Positions 14,423-20,925 of a DNA stretch of 21,182 nucleotides are shown here, piece by piece (position 1 is the stretch's first letter; each line of letters starts with the position of its first letter). The notes below the pieces were generated by a model that did no database searches, had not been told where the DNA came from, and worked only from the letters and a program-made list of their open reading frames with translations. Position numbers and translations under genes: made by a program. The stretch comes from a virus: the IMG/VR virus record IMGVR_UViG_3300032737_000092, positions 1 to 21,182 of that record; one strand, 5' to 3'.

Positions 14423-15493
14423 CTATTTGTTGTAAACCTTTGCTAATCCGTTAAGAAGCAGGTTTGCTTTCCCAACATCAATAGGGCTCTGTTCCAGAAC
14501 ACTTCTGATTTTTGCTAAATTTTCCTTATTGGGATCCCCTAATTTCCCCACTTTATCATTGAGATAAACAACTGAATCTGAGGCTTCCCAATCACTGAGC
14601 TTCCTCCGGAGATCCCTCTGCTCTGCCTGTAAGCTTTCATCTTCAATTTCCATCTCAGGCTCTTCAAAGCCTGGAATACTATCATCACTCTGCTCAGATA
14701 CTACTGCAGAAACATCTCCAGCAAGCTCAGCTGGCTTTGGATTAGATTGTGATCCTTTTCTACCATAAAGGTTTTCTGTTATCCCTAGCGCCTTATTAAG
14801 CACCTGCGCTTGACCTTCAGGAGTTTGCATGGCAAGGCCAATAAGTTTATTTTTGTACTTCTGAGATTCAACCGTTTGACTGAAACACATATCCTTTTTA
14901 AGATCTTCTTTTTTGAAAGCTGTCGGGATCCCGGCAATCTCCCGGATGGATGCAAGCTCTGCTCCAGTTGCTGCCCTACGGGTTGAAAACTTTTTCACCT
15001 GCAGGAGTTTCTTCCGTGCATCCATAATGGATTTAGGACGATATTGAGCCTGATCATTCATCCTATCCTCATTAAACCTATCAGCGACATTAAACTCATA
15101 AGCTGCTCCAGAGCTTTCCCTCATGGTTCCATCTGGAGCCCTTCGGATTGCAACTGCAGAGGATTTTACTGAATAATTACCCTTAACCTGCCATACACCC
15201 TCAAATTGATAAAGTGTATCAAGAAGATTGTCAAAATCTCCCTCAGTCCATGTTTTTGATTTAGCAGGTAAAAATGATACCCCAACTGCATCTGCAATTT
15301 GATGCTGTGCTGCTTTCATGGGATAATTATTCCCTCTTCCTACTTCAGCAAAATCTACTGGATTAAAACTGATGATGGTTGTTAATGGTTCATATTGCTC
15401 TGAAACATCCATGATTTCATCTCTTCTGGCAAAGATTAATGCACCGCTTCTTTTTGCCTGATCCATTACCGCTAATGCTTTTGATACTTCCAT
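14423..15493 (-). CDS. Putative ssDNA-annealing/recombination protein (family not identified)
   Basis: The start at 15493 has GAGGAGG five bases upstream; a frame extending 26 codons to 15571 has only a weak site. The 356-residue protein contains 'YPMKAAQHQIADAVGV' and 'VKSSAVAIRRAPDGTMRESS' stretches, then 'KSIMDARKKLLQVKKFSTRRAATGAELASIREIAGIP'. That last 'K....R......A.TGA..R.I..IAGIP' helix recalls Erf/RecT/Rad52-type annealing proteins, in which a similar segment precedes the disordered tail. The tail holds DDSIPGF (about 270-276) and an acidic coiled stretch. It lies between a helicase gene and the SbcCD fusion gene, the place where an annealing protein is expected. Without a profile search the family stays open; it might be a different DNA-binding protein. 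Confidence 0.5.
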   Translation of the reverse strand: MEVSKALAVMDQAKRSGALIFARRDEIMDVSEQYEPLTTIISFNPVDFAEVGRGNNYPMKAAQHQIADAVGVSFLPAKSKTWTEGDFDNLLDTLYQFEGVWQVKGNYSVKSSAVAIRRAPDGTMRESSGAAYEFNVADRFNEDRMNDQAQYRPKSIMDARKKLLQVKKFSTRRAATGAELASIREIAGIPTAFKKEDLKKDMCFSQTVESQKYKNKLIGLAMQTPEGQAQVLNKALGITENLYGRKGSQSNPKPAELAGDVSAVVSEQSDDSIPGFEEPEMEIEDESLQAEQRDLRRKLSDWEASDSVVYLNDKVGKLGDPNKENLAKIRSVLEQSPIDVGKANLLLNGLAKVYNK

Positions 15494-15587
15494 AGTACCC
15501 TCCTCATAAATTATAAAATGTTGGCCAGGACGTATCACTGTACCATAGGAACTTTTTAACCGCTTTCCCATCGGTTCTCATTACTCA

Positions 15588-15776
15588 TTACATCCAGCTG
15601 AGTGAAGGTTTCACAACATCCCTTATTTTCCCATCTTTTTTCCATGCGTGTAACGTTCCGCCTGCTGTTGATATTCTGATAACTTCGGGGTTGTTTACGT
15701 AATTAACATTACTTTCTTTCAGTTTGATAATTGCTTTTTCTGTTTCCATTCCAACTAAATCGTTAAAATCTTTCAT
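15588..15776 (-). CDS. Small protein, about 62 aa, unknown function
   Basis: The product begins MKDFNDLVGMETEKAIIKLK and ends with 'GGTLHAWKKDGKIRDVVKPSLSWM'. The 'LVGM...KAI..L.......' opening followed by strands is loosely like the small I78-type inhibitor fold, but this is weak. Two starts are possible: the ATG at 15785 sits directly against AAAGG, which is too close, while the ATG at 15776 has the same site nine bases away and is preferred. It is the first gene after the helicase and lies behind a palindrome and a TTGACA element. Confidence 0.6.
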   Translation of the reverse strand: MKDFNDLVGMETEKAIIKLKESNVNYVNNPEVIRISTAGGTLHAWKKDGKIRDVVKPSLSWM

Positions 15777-15807
15777 ATCAACCATCCTTTTATTAAACTG
15801 TCTTTAC

Positions 15808-15837
15808 ACATTAGTCCTTAACTTGACGATTGTCAAG
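15808..15837 (-). promoter_or_regulatory. Palindrome overlapping a TTGACA element (possible operator/promoter)
   Basis: CTTGAC-GATT-GTCAAG (15822-15837) is an inverted repeat with six-base arms. Its minus-strand copy contains TTGACA (15831-15836). At 17 bases spacing the -10 position is TAATGT (15808-15813), a weak match. The site lies in the 55-base gap after the helicase stop. A repressor-controlled internal promoter for the recombination genes is possible. Confidence 0.35.
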
Positions 15838-15840
15838 CTA

Positions 15841-17418
15841 TTATATGTATAAATCGCGTAATTTCATCCAAACCTTTGTAAGCTCTGGAAGTGTCATTTC
15901 CTCCAGTGATTTATCACATATCATGCGGATCCGTTTATAAAAGAGTTTCCTGGCAATGAGTAGGGCTCCCTGATTCTTTCCGGAAAGCTCCATATCCTTG
16001 ATATTCCGGATCTCCTTTTTTAAAATCTCCTCCTGAGTGGATGGAGTAACATAGGAAAGATCTGGAACATATTCCTCATGATCATCTGCAGCGGATTTTA
16101 AAGGATTTATCCAGGGCTCAGGATTTCCTTCCGGTTCATAATCAGCATCTTCTGGATTCTTTTCACCCCGTTCATTTTGATCATGTATAGAAAGCAGCTG
16201 CTCCTGTTCAATTGTCCTGATAGCTTCTTTGATCCTCATGTCATTAGGAAGGAATATTGTACAAAACTTTTTCCAGGAGCCCCATATTCTATTGCCTCTG
16301 GCAAACATCTGCTCTAACCAGGGAATAGATCTGATCCCGGTTAAGGCTGCGATTACTGTTACCGGTTTAACGCTCAAACCTTCATAGGCCATTGCTACAG
16401 TTACCAGGATATGCAGATCTCCGGTTTTAAAATCTTCAATGTTTCTCCTGGCCTGGATAGTTTCCTCAGAAGTTGCAATCTTTGCTCTAAGCTTGTGCAT
16501 GGATTTTATATGCTGCAGGTAGAATTGTGCATGTTCAATATCTGGAGATACAACCAGGAGTTTAGGGCTTTCACTTTCCATGTTCAAAATAACGCAATTT
16601 TCCTGCATGTTTGTCAACCAATCCTGCTGATCCTTTTTCCATTGCAGAATTGCAGCATCTAAAAGCTGGTAAGCGTATTCAGTCCGGAGAGCTGTAAACA
16701 AAGCCCTGGAAGAAAGTTTTTCATTTTTGGTTGAAATATGAGAGGATCTAGTTATTCCTTTTTCTTCCCAGGTAGCCTGACCATCCAGCATCTTGAATTT
16801 ATACGGAAGTATTGCTTTGTCCTGGAGCCCCTGTTCCCTGGAATATTCAATTACCCTGGTTGTTTTTGTCTCAGAAAGATCAATATACATCCCATTATAA
16901 TCCAAAAATGCAATTTTCTTTCCATCTCCACGGGAAAAAGTGCCAGAAGCAAAGACTTTTAACCAGGCATTTTCCATTATTGGAGCAAGAGCTGCTTCCC
17001 ATTCACTTCCTGCAGCAACATGATGAGGTTCATCCAGGAAAATTATATATTTATGCTTTTTAACTTCCTGGAGATGGATCTCCGGATTCTGGCCAATAGC
17101 CTGGTAGGTTGTGATATACCCCTGTAAACCTCTGCATGGGTCCACATCATTAATTGCTGCCCGGATCCTGTGAGGAGTTTTCCAACGTGCATCTGTGAAT
17201 TCTTCCTCTCCCTGCCACTTGAGAGCATTCCGGGGAACTATCCAGAGGATCCTATCTGCAACTGTAGGAATGAGGGAATCCGCTAAAATAACCGGGAGGG
17301 CTGATTTGCCTCCTCCCGGCTTAACTGATGCAATTATGCTTTCAGGCTTTTCTCCTGATAATATATCTTTGCAGATATCAAGCATTTCTTTTTGGTGCTT
17401 GCGTAGTTCAAATTTCAC
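15841..17418 (-). CDS. DEAD/DEAH-type superfamily 2 DNA helicase
   Basis: This 525-residue protein has the SF2 helicase motifs in order. Walker A is KPGGGKS (33-39), motif Ia is IVPRNAL (60-66), the DEAH-like box is DEPH (129-132), motif III is SGT (158-160), and motif VI is QMFARGNR (370-377). The N-terminal 'LRKHQKEMLD' corresponds to the Q-like HQ motif. Such phage helicases include T4 UvsW-like branch-migration enzymes. Long acidic segments and a helical C-terminus follow motif VI. The start is GTG at 17418, overlapping the previous gene's TGA (GTGA), with GGAG five bases upstream. It is the first gene of the recombination block; a role in remodelling recombination or replication intermediates is inferred from its neighbours. 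Confidence 0.9.
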   Translation of the reverse strand: MKFELRKHQKEMLDICKDILSGEKPESIIASVKPGGGKSALPVILADSLIPTVADRILWIVPRNALKWQGEEEFTDARWKTPHRIRAAINDVDPCRGLQGYITTYQAIGQNPEIHLQEVKKHKYIIFLDEPHHVAAGSEWEAALAPIMENAWLKVFASGTFSRGDGKKIAFLDYNGMYIDLSETKTTRVIEYSREQGLQDKAILPYKFKMLDGQATWEEKGITRSSHISTKNEKLSSRALFTALRTEYAYQLLDAAILQWKKDQQDWLTNMQENCVILNMESESPKLLVVSPDIEHAQFYLQHIKSMHKLRAKIATSEETIQARRNIEDFKTGDLHILVTVAMAYEGLSVKPVTVIAALTGIRSIPWLEQMFARGNRIWGSWKKFCTIFLPNDMRIKEAIRTIEQEQLLSIHDQNERGEKNPEDADYEPEGNPEPWINPLKSAADDHEEYVPDLSYVTPSTQEEILKKEIRNIKDMELSGKNQGALLIARKLFYKRIRMICDKSLEEMTLPELTKVWMKLRDLYI

Positions 17419-17720
17419 TTAAGCTCCAAGCATGCTTTTACTTGCTCAAAATTTGACAATAATATATTTACTCCATTCTCTGAGGAAAGGTCAGATAAAT
17501 AATCCTTAAATTCCAGATCACCCAAACCTTCATAATCATCAAACCAGTTATTAATATTTGCAAGCTCTGCACATTCTGTGTGGTTTTTCCAAGTGTATAA
17601 TTCCCCATCCTCTTTGCAACACTGAACCGCATATATAGTGCCTTTTTCTATCTTACAACCACACCACATGCATTTGTGTGGTTTTCTTGCTTTTCTTTTT
17701 GCATTACTCAACTGTTCCAT
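17415..17720 (-). CDS. Small zinc-finger phage protein, 101 aa
   Basis: Residues 13-50 form a zinc-binding module with the pattern 'RKPHKCMWCGCKIEKGTIYAVQCCKEDGELYTWKNHTEC': C17, C20, C34 or C35 and H47/C50 are candidate ligands. I recognise the 'ARKxHKCxxCGxxIxKGxxY.......DG..Y.WKxHxEC' pattern from small early phage proteins of unknown role, perhaps host-protein or nucleic-acid binding. The rest is acidic and helical. AAGGGAG lies eight bases before the ATG. The stop overlaps the helicase GTG, suggesting coupled translation. Confidence 0.75.
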   Translation of the reverse strand: MEQLSNAKRKARKPHKCMWCGCKIEKGTIYAVQCCKEDGELYTWKNHTECAELANINNWFDDYEGLGDLEFKDYLSDLSSENGVNILLSNFEQVKACLELK

Positions 17721-17742
17721 TATAACTCTCCCTTGAATTTCA

Positions 17743-18027
17743 TTACGCGCTCAATACCCGATAAACGTTCACCGGCCGGCCAGAATTCAACTTAGGCAAG
17801 CCCGGTTCTATTTCTATTAATCCGGAATCTCTCAATTCTTTAGTAGAATAAAAAACACCATGCAAACTTGCACCAATTATAATAGCAAGATGCTCCATTG
17901 TCATATTTTTGATAATACCGTCCACCTGTAAAGTAACCATTGCTAAATATAATATCTTGGCCGTTTGCCTCAGTGTAAACCGTTTTGATGATTGAAAGAA
18001 ATCCTCAATTTGCTTTGTTCTGTCCAT
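17743..18027 (-). CDS. Winged-helix DNA-binding protein, 94 aa
   Basis: The C-terminal half ('LAIIIGASLHGVFYSTKELRDSGLIEIEPGLPKLNSGRPVNVYRV') reads as a winged helix: helix, recognition helix, turn at 'DSGLIEIE' and a wing ending 'GRPVNVYRV'. The N-terminal 'QTAKILYLAMVTLQVDGI' is a supporting helix. Such proteins are usually small transcription regulators; a target cannot be named. GGGAG lies eight bases before the start. It may control the nearby early genes, but I see no operator copies at its own start. Confidence 0.65.
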   Translation of the reverse strand: MDRTKQIEDFFQSSKRFTLRQTAKILYLAMVTLQVDGIIKNMTMEHLAIIIGASLHGVFYSTKELRDSGLIEIEPGLPKLNSGRPVNVYRVLSA

Positions 18028-18042
18028 TCGTTTGACTCCCTT

Positions 18043-18246
18043 TTATAGGTCCTGATAAAATACATCAAAAGTTCTCCCCTTCCTATCGGGATTCCCTTTC
18101 CGTATCCTCATAAACAGGGTTGTTGGATGGAGAGAAGCAGCAGCTGCTGCTTCATAGCTTCCTACAATTCTCCATTCAACCTGCCCCAACTTGTTCCAGC
18201 ACACATATACCTTTTTAGGCTTTGGCACATCGTCAACCTTTTGCAT
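18043..18246 (-). CDS. Small protein with NUMOD1-like/HTH motif, 67 aa
   Basis: The frame can begin upstream at TTG 18300 or ATG 18291, but those overlap the previous gene by more than 50 bases. I prefer the ATG at 18246, which overlaps it by 14 bases; its ribosome site is poor (GGTGG about 12 bases away). The core 'GQVEWRIVGSYEAAAAASLHPTTLFMRIRKGNPDRKGRTF' has the 'F.S..EAA...G....T....I..G....G..F' spacing of NUMOD1-type DNA-binding repeats seen in homing endonucleases. It is probably a small DNA-binding protein. It has no nuclease domain. Confidence 0.55.
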   Translation of the reverse strand: MQKVDDVPKPKKVYVCWNKLGQVEWRIVGSYEAAAAASLHPTTLFMRIRKGNPDRKGRTFDVFYQDL

Positions 18247-18757
18247 TATGCAACGATCCACCAAAAAGAGGGAATTTTTTAGATCTCTCATCTCTCTCAA
18301 ATAGTATATCTGATATAATTGATCTGATCCTTAAAACACCGTCACGGAACCCATGAGTATGGTCAAGATCTCTTCCCCGATCTGCTTCATAAAATAAGTA
18401 ATTCTTTTTACGATCAACAATTTCAGAAACCTTTTGATCAAACATCTTGAAAGAGTTTGAGGATTTTAATTCATTCACTTCGACAACCATCAAGGCAAAA
18501 TCTTCATCACTGATAGAATGCAAATCTTCCATGAGTTCATGCTCCCGGATGGTTAAAATAAATGCCTGTGAACACATCTCAAATTCAATCATAGTTGAAA
18601 TCATGCTCCGAATTCCAGCAACCTCTCCCTGGCAAAATGCAATCATCTTTGCTGCATCTTCGAACTCAAGTCTTTGTTTTTGCAACCTTTCTCTGGCAAT
18701 TGCATCAGTAAGCAAAGTCACAAAAGTTCTATTATCCTGTATTGTAAAATCCATCAT
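18233..18757 (-). CDS. Unknown phage protein, 174 aa
   Basis: The start at 18757 (next codon also ATG) is set by GAGGAGG six bases upstream; a longer frame would run back into the previous gene. The protein begins MMDFTIQDNRTFVTLLTDAI and is almost wholly helical, with a 'RERLQKQRLEFEDAAKMIAFCQGEVAGIRSMI' helix, an acidic 'MEDLHSISDEDFALMVVEVNEL' stretch and a C-terminal basic tail. I do not recognise the family. The TGA stop lies over the start of the next gene. It sits in the early block among DNA-binding proteins. Confidence 0.65.
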   Translation of the reverse strand: MMDFTIQDNRTFVTLLTDAIARERLQKQRLEFEDAAKMIAFCQGEVAGIRSMISTMIEFEMCSQAFILTIREHELMEDLHSISDEDFALMVVEVNELKSSNSFKMFDQKVSEIVDRKKNYLFYEADRGRDLDHTHGFRDGVLRIRSIISDILFERDERSKKFPLFGGSLHNAKG

Positions 18758-18758
18758 A

Positions 18759-19700
18759 TTATTCCTCCTCTCCAACTTCATAGAAAGTGTATTCCATTCC
18801 CTCTCCACCGTTGTATGCTGCTGTTTTTAGTGCATATCCGCATTTAGCAGCAAAATCAATGAACTGGCCTAAAGTTGGTTTTTCGCTTCCAGCTGTAATA
18901 TTCAGCCATACATGAATATTACCAATTTCTTTAGTAGTCATTTCCTTAACTTGTTTAGGCTCTGGCTGTGGTATATTTTTAGCTGGTTCATCAGGAGGTG
19001 AACCAGCTAAAGAGTTTTCAGGGCTTTCAGCAGTTTTTCCTTCAGGTTTTACCTGGCTCACTTTTTCAGGTTTTTTCTCAACTGAACCAATAGCTTTTTT
19101 ATGGGAAGTTCTGAGGCCAATCAAACCTTTCTTCCGGAGAGCTGAAAGCTTTACGGATATAGTTCCACCTGACCTGCCTACTTCAGCACCAATTTGACCA
19201 TCAGAACAGCCAACATTATACATATCAATAATTGTTTGCAGCTCTCCTGCAGTATAGGTGCTTTTCCTTCCCGGTTTATGGTTCTGAGTTCTATTCAAAT
19301 CGTGACTCATTTCAGGCTTCTTTGCTTTTATACCGGAGTTATCCCGGATGATGCTGAGCACGACAATTGCAGAGGTTCCACCAATACGGGCTGAAATTTC
19401 ATCTGCAGCAATAATGATAGAATCATTATCATTTGCATCACTGAAATCTGATTTAAACATCTCCATTACTCTCTCATTTAGCGTTTTTGGCATAGATTTC
19501 TCTCCTTTTTCTTCAATATAGTCTTTCAATTCACAAATACACCGGGTTTGTTTCCCGTTTTCCCACATTTTCTTTCCACATTCCCTGCACCTTCTCAATG
19601 ATTGCCAGTAACCAGTGAGCCAAATAGGTTTCCCGGTTCCAGGCAGCTTATTGGGAATCATTTTTTTTGAGGTTCCTGAATATCCACAATTCTCACTCAT
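18759..19700 (-). CDS. Modular early protein: zinc ribbon, HTH, proline-rich linker, unknown C-terminal domain
   Basis: The 313-residue protein has a zinc-ribbon-like N-terminus (C38/C41, C54/C56) and then a helical region (70-120). The HTH-like segment is 'YTAGELQTIIDMYNVGCSDGQIGAEVGRSGGTISVKLSALRKKGLI' (about 149-193). A Pro/Glu/Lys linker (208-255) follows, then a C-terminal 'HVWLNITAGSEKPTLGQFIDFAAKCGYALK...MEYTFYEVG' domain I cannot name. An internal ATG at 19493 (MPKTLNERVMEMF, with AAGGAG eight bases upstream) could make a shorter form without the zinc ribbon. The main start overlaps the previous gene by eight bases and has a weak site. It may be an early transcription regulator. Confidence 0.65.
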   Translation of the reverse strand: MSENCGYSGTSKKMIPNKLPGTGKPIWLTGYWQSLRRCRECGKKMWENGKQTRCICELKDYIEEKGEKSMPKTLNERVMEMFKSDFSDANDNDSIIIAADEISARIGGTSAIVVLSIIRDNSGIKAKKPEMSHDLNRTQNHKPGRKSTYTAGELQTIIDMYNVGCSDGQIGAEVGRSGGTISVKLSALRKKGLIGLRTSHKKAIGSVEKKPEKVSQVKPEGKTAESPENSLAGSPPDEPAKNIPQPEPKQVKEMTTKEIGNIHVWLNITAGSEKPTLGQFIDFAAKCGYALKTAAYNGGEGMEYTFYEVGEEE

Positions 19701-19962
19701 ACTGCTTTGCTCTCTTCTGGATTCCCCGGTATGCTCCAGATCTATCCATAAGCCTCATATCAGAAGGATGCTGAGGAGAGTTGTTGATTGATAAACAAAT
19801 ATGTAACCTGGCAAGAGTTCTCTTGATAGAGCACTCAGAAACCCTTTTCTCTCCATTTGAAACCAGGATCTCTTTCACTTTGTCATAAACAGCACCGGCA
19901 TGGAATCTGTTACCATCAGGGATAGGGTCAAGAGCCTGGATAATTGCCTTAGAAATAGTCAT
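19693..19962 (-). CDS. Small early protein, 89 aa, unknown function
   Basis: The product begins MTISKAIIQALDPIPDGNRF. The segment 'VYDKVKEILVSNGEKRVSECSIKRTLARLHICLSINN' has the helix order of a winged-helix or HTH fold ('VSECSIKRTLARL' as recognition helix), and a basic C-terminus 'GAYRGIQKRAKQYE' follows. AGGTAGG lies five bases before the ATG. The stop overlaps the start of the next gene. I do not recognise a named family. Confidence 0.6.
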   Translation of the reverse strand: MTISKAIIQALDPIPDGNRFHAGAVYDKVKEILVSNGEKRVSECSIKRTLARLHICLSINNSPQHPSDMRLMDRSGAYRGIQKRAKQYE

Positions 19963-19979
19963 AATTACCTACCTTTTAA

Positions 19980-20480
19980 CTAATCTTCTGTTACCCTTCC
20001 AATGGTCTGATCAGTTTTTTTCCAAATAAGATTTATTGCAGCTTTCCTGGCAAAGAGTTTAGTTCCTTCCTCACAAAATGCTTTGATTTTATAGATAGCA
20101 TTCAAAAGAACATCATTCTTTGATTTCTCAGAAGTAAGCAAAGTTTTTGTGATTTCATGAGCAGCCTTGGAATCATCACGTACTACCTTCAAAGTAGCAA
20201 GCTCCCCAGTAGCATGTTTTATTAAACCGGCTTTACTCCTAAGTTCCATTTTAAGATTTGCACTCTCATGCTGCAGCTGTATAAAATCAGAAAGAAGTTT
20301 TTCTTGTGCATTCTTTGCTTTCTCAAGATTTGTTACATAAGCACCAATTCTCCCATTAGCAGAATTCCTGGAGCTCTCTGCTGCTCTCATTTTCCCCATC
20401 CAATACTCATGACATTCTCTGCATACTGAACTCTTTTTTTGTTCCTGACAATTTCTACACTCTCTTTCAAACTTTTTCAT
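19980..20480 (-). CDS. Zinc-ribbon/coiled-coil early protein, 166 aa
   Basis: Two CxxC pairs at the N-terminus (C8/C11 and C20/C23) form a small zinc ribbon. The rest is helical: 'NGRIGAYVTNLEKAKNAQEKLLSDFIQLQHESANLKMELRSK' (about 43-84) is a likely coiled coil, followed by another helix and a basic C-terminal 'RKAAINLIWKKTDQTIGRVTED'. GGAGG lies six bases before the ATG, and ATGA overlaps the stop of the previous gene. I know no family. The position suggests a role in early regulation or takeover. Confidence 0.6.
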   Translation of the reverse strand: MKKFERECRNCQEQKKSSVCRECHEYWMGKMRAAESSRNSANGRIGAYVTNLEKAKNAQEKLLSDFIQLQHESANLKMELRSKAGLIKHATGELATLKVVRDDSKAAHEITKTLLTSEKSKNDVLLNAIYKIKAFCEEGTKLFARKAAINLIWKKTDQTIGRVTED

Positions 20481-20662
20481 TTAGACCTCCAACGTCTATC
20501 CATCTCAACGATATCTGCAGAATATAACCGCCTCTCAGAACTACCATTTTCCAATTTTACCAATCTTCCAATATTGTTCCTTCTGGCTACCTGTCTACAT
20601 ACTCCAACAGACCTGCCTCTTTCCTTAGCATACTCACTTGTTTTTAGATACTTTTCTCCCAT
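20477..20662 (-). CDS. Excisionase/MerR-like HTH protein, 61 aa
   Basis: The product MGEKYLKTSEYAKERGRSVG and onward reads as a short winged HTH: 'KTSEYAKERGRSVGVCRQVARRNNIGRLVKL' followed by the wing 'NGSSERRLYSADIVEMDRR'. This is the 'helix-turn-helix, excisionase family' layout. With no integrase in view it could be a regulator rather than an excision factor. GGAGG (coding for part of the preceding small gene) lies five bases before the ATG, and it overlaps that gene by 29 bases. Confidence 0.7.
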   Translation of the reverse strand: MGEKYLKTSEYAKERGRSVGVCRQVARRNNIGRLVKLENGSSERRLYSADIVEMDRRWRSK

Positions 20663-20783
20663 TTATCCTCCTATAAGCTGATAAGATTTTATCCATGAGT
20701 TTCCAAATATATTTATCAATTATGAATCCAACTAAAAAGATGAGCCCGATAACTATCCCGATATGTAATAAATTGTTCATCAT
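20634..20783 (-). CDS. Small single-span membrane protein, first gene of the early operon
   Basis: A 49-residue frame starts MMNNLLHIGIVIGLIFLVGF. One hydrophobic helix (about residues 5-22) is followed by a basic cytoplasmic-type tail ('KLMDKILSAYRRINGRKVSKNK'). AGGAGG lies two bases before the first ATG and five before the second. It is the first gene after a strong promoter (TTGACA, 17 bases, TATAGT) and a terminator just before it. Its function is unknown; early phage membrane micro-proteins often block superinfection or alter host membranes, but nothing in the sequence shows that here. Confidence 0.7.
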   Translation of the reverse strand: MMNNLLHIGIVIGLIFLVGFIIDKYIWKLMDKILSAYRRINGRKVSKNK

Positions 20784-20797
20784 TGCCTCCTGTAATC

Positions 20798-20826
20798 ACT
20801 ATACCCATAGGTACAGGAGCTGTCAA
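20798..20826 (-). promoter_or_regulatory. Strong leftward early promoter
   Basis: Minus-strand TTGACA (20821-20826) is followed after exactly 17 bases by TATAGT (20798-20803), a 5/6 match to TATAAT. The start would be about 20791, just before the AGGAGG of the 49-residue membrane protein. Nothing separates it from the early gene array, so this is the likely main early promoter. Confidence rests on the consensus match and position. Confidence 0.8.
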
Positions 20827-20838
20827 GTAAAAAGGCAT

Positions 20839-20867
20839 AAAAAAGCCGGCTCATTTCTGAACCGGCT
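20839..20867 (-). terminator. Intrinsic terminator, leftward
   Basis: On the minus strand AGCCGGTTCA and TGAGCCGGCT form a ten-pair stem (one T-G wobble) closed by GAAA, followed by TTTTTT. The wobble exists only on this strand, and no T-run follows on the other, so it acts leftward. It would end a transcript from the promoter at 20929 before the early promoter. Confidence 0.9.
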
Positions 20868-20901
20868 CCTAGGAGGTCAATGAAAGCAAAATCATTAACC
20901 T
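20839..20901 (-). ncRNA. Candidate small RNA or leader with two hairpins
   Basis: A promoter (20906-20934) is followed by a hairpin (GAGGTTAATGA with TCATTGACCTC on the minus strand, 11 pairs including a G-U wobble, loop of eight) and then the terminator hairpin, with no gene between. A transcript of about 60 bases would begin at or very near the first arm. The hairpin might instead be a DNA operator. Length and start are estimates from the -10 position. Confidence 0.35.
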
Positions 20902-20925
20902 CTACATAGTATATTCATTGACTTC
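20873..20925. promoter_or_regulatory. Repeated TCATTRAC operator-like elements
   Basis: TCATTGACCTC (minus strand, 20873-20883), TCATTAACCTC (plus, 20892-20902) and TCATTGACTTC (plus, 20915-20925) are near-identical 11-base elements. The first two face each other in a dyad; the third repeats the second 23 bases on and lies within the promoter between its -10 and -35. This looks like a cluster of repressor binding sites, though the repressor is not in view. Confidence 0.45.

Noticed and set aside
20782-20856. A 24-codon minus-strand frame starting in the terminator stem and ending over the start of the 49-residue gene
   Set aside because: Its start lies in the terminator hairpin and would be cut off by the terminator; the main early promoter begins downstream of it. 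It is probably chance.
20877-20909. A plus-strand ribosome site (AGGAGGTCAATG) followed by a nine-codon frame ending in TAG
   Set aside because: It lies inside the dyad and promoter of the minus strand, with no plus-strand promoter seen. The site is best explained as part of the inverted repeat.
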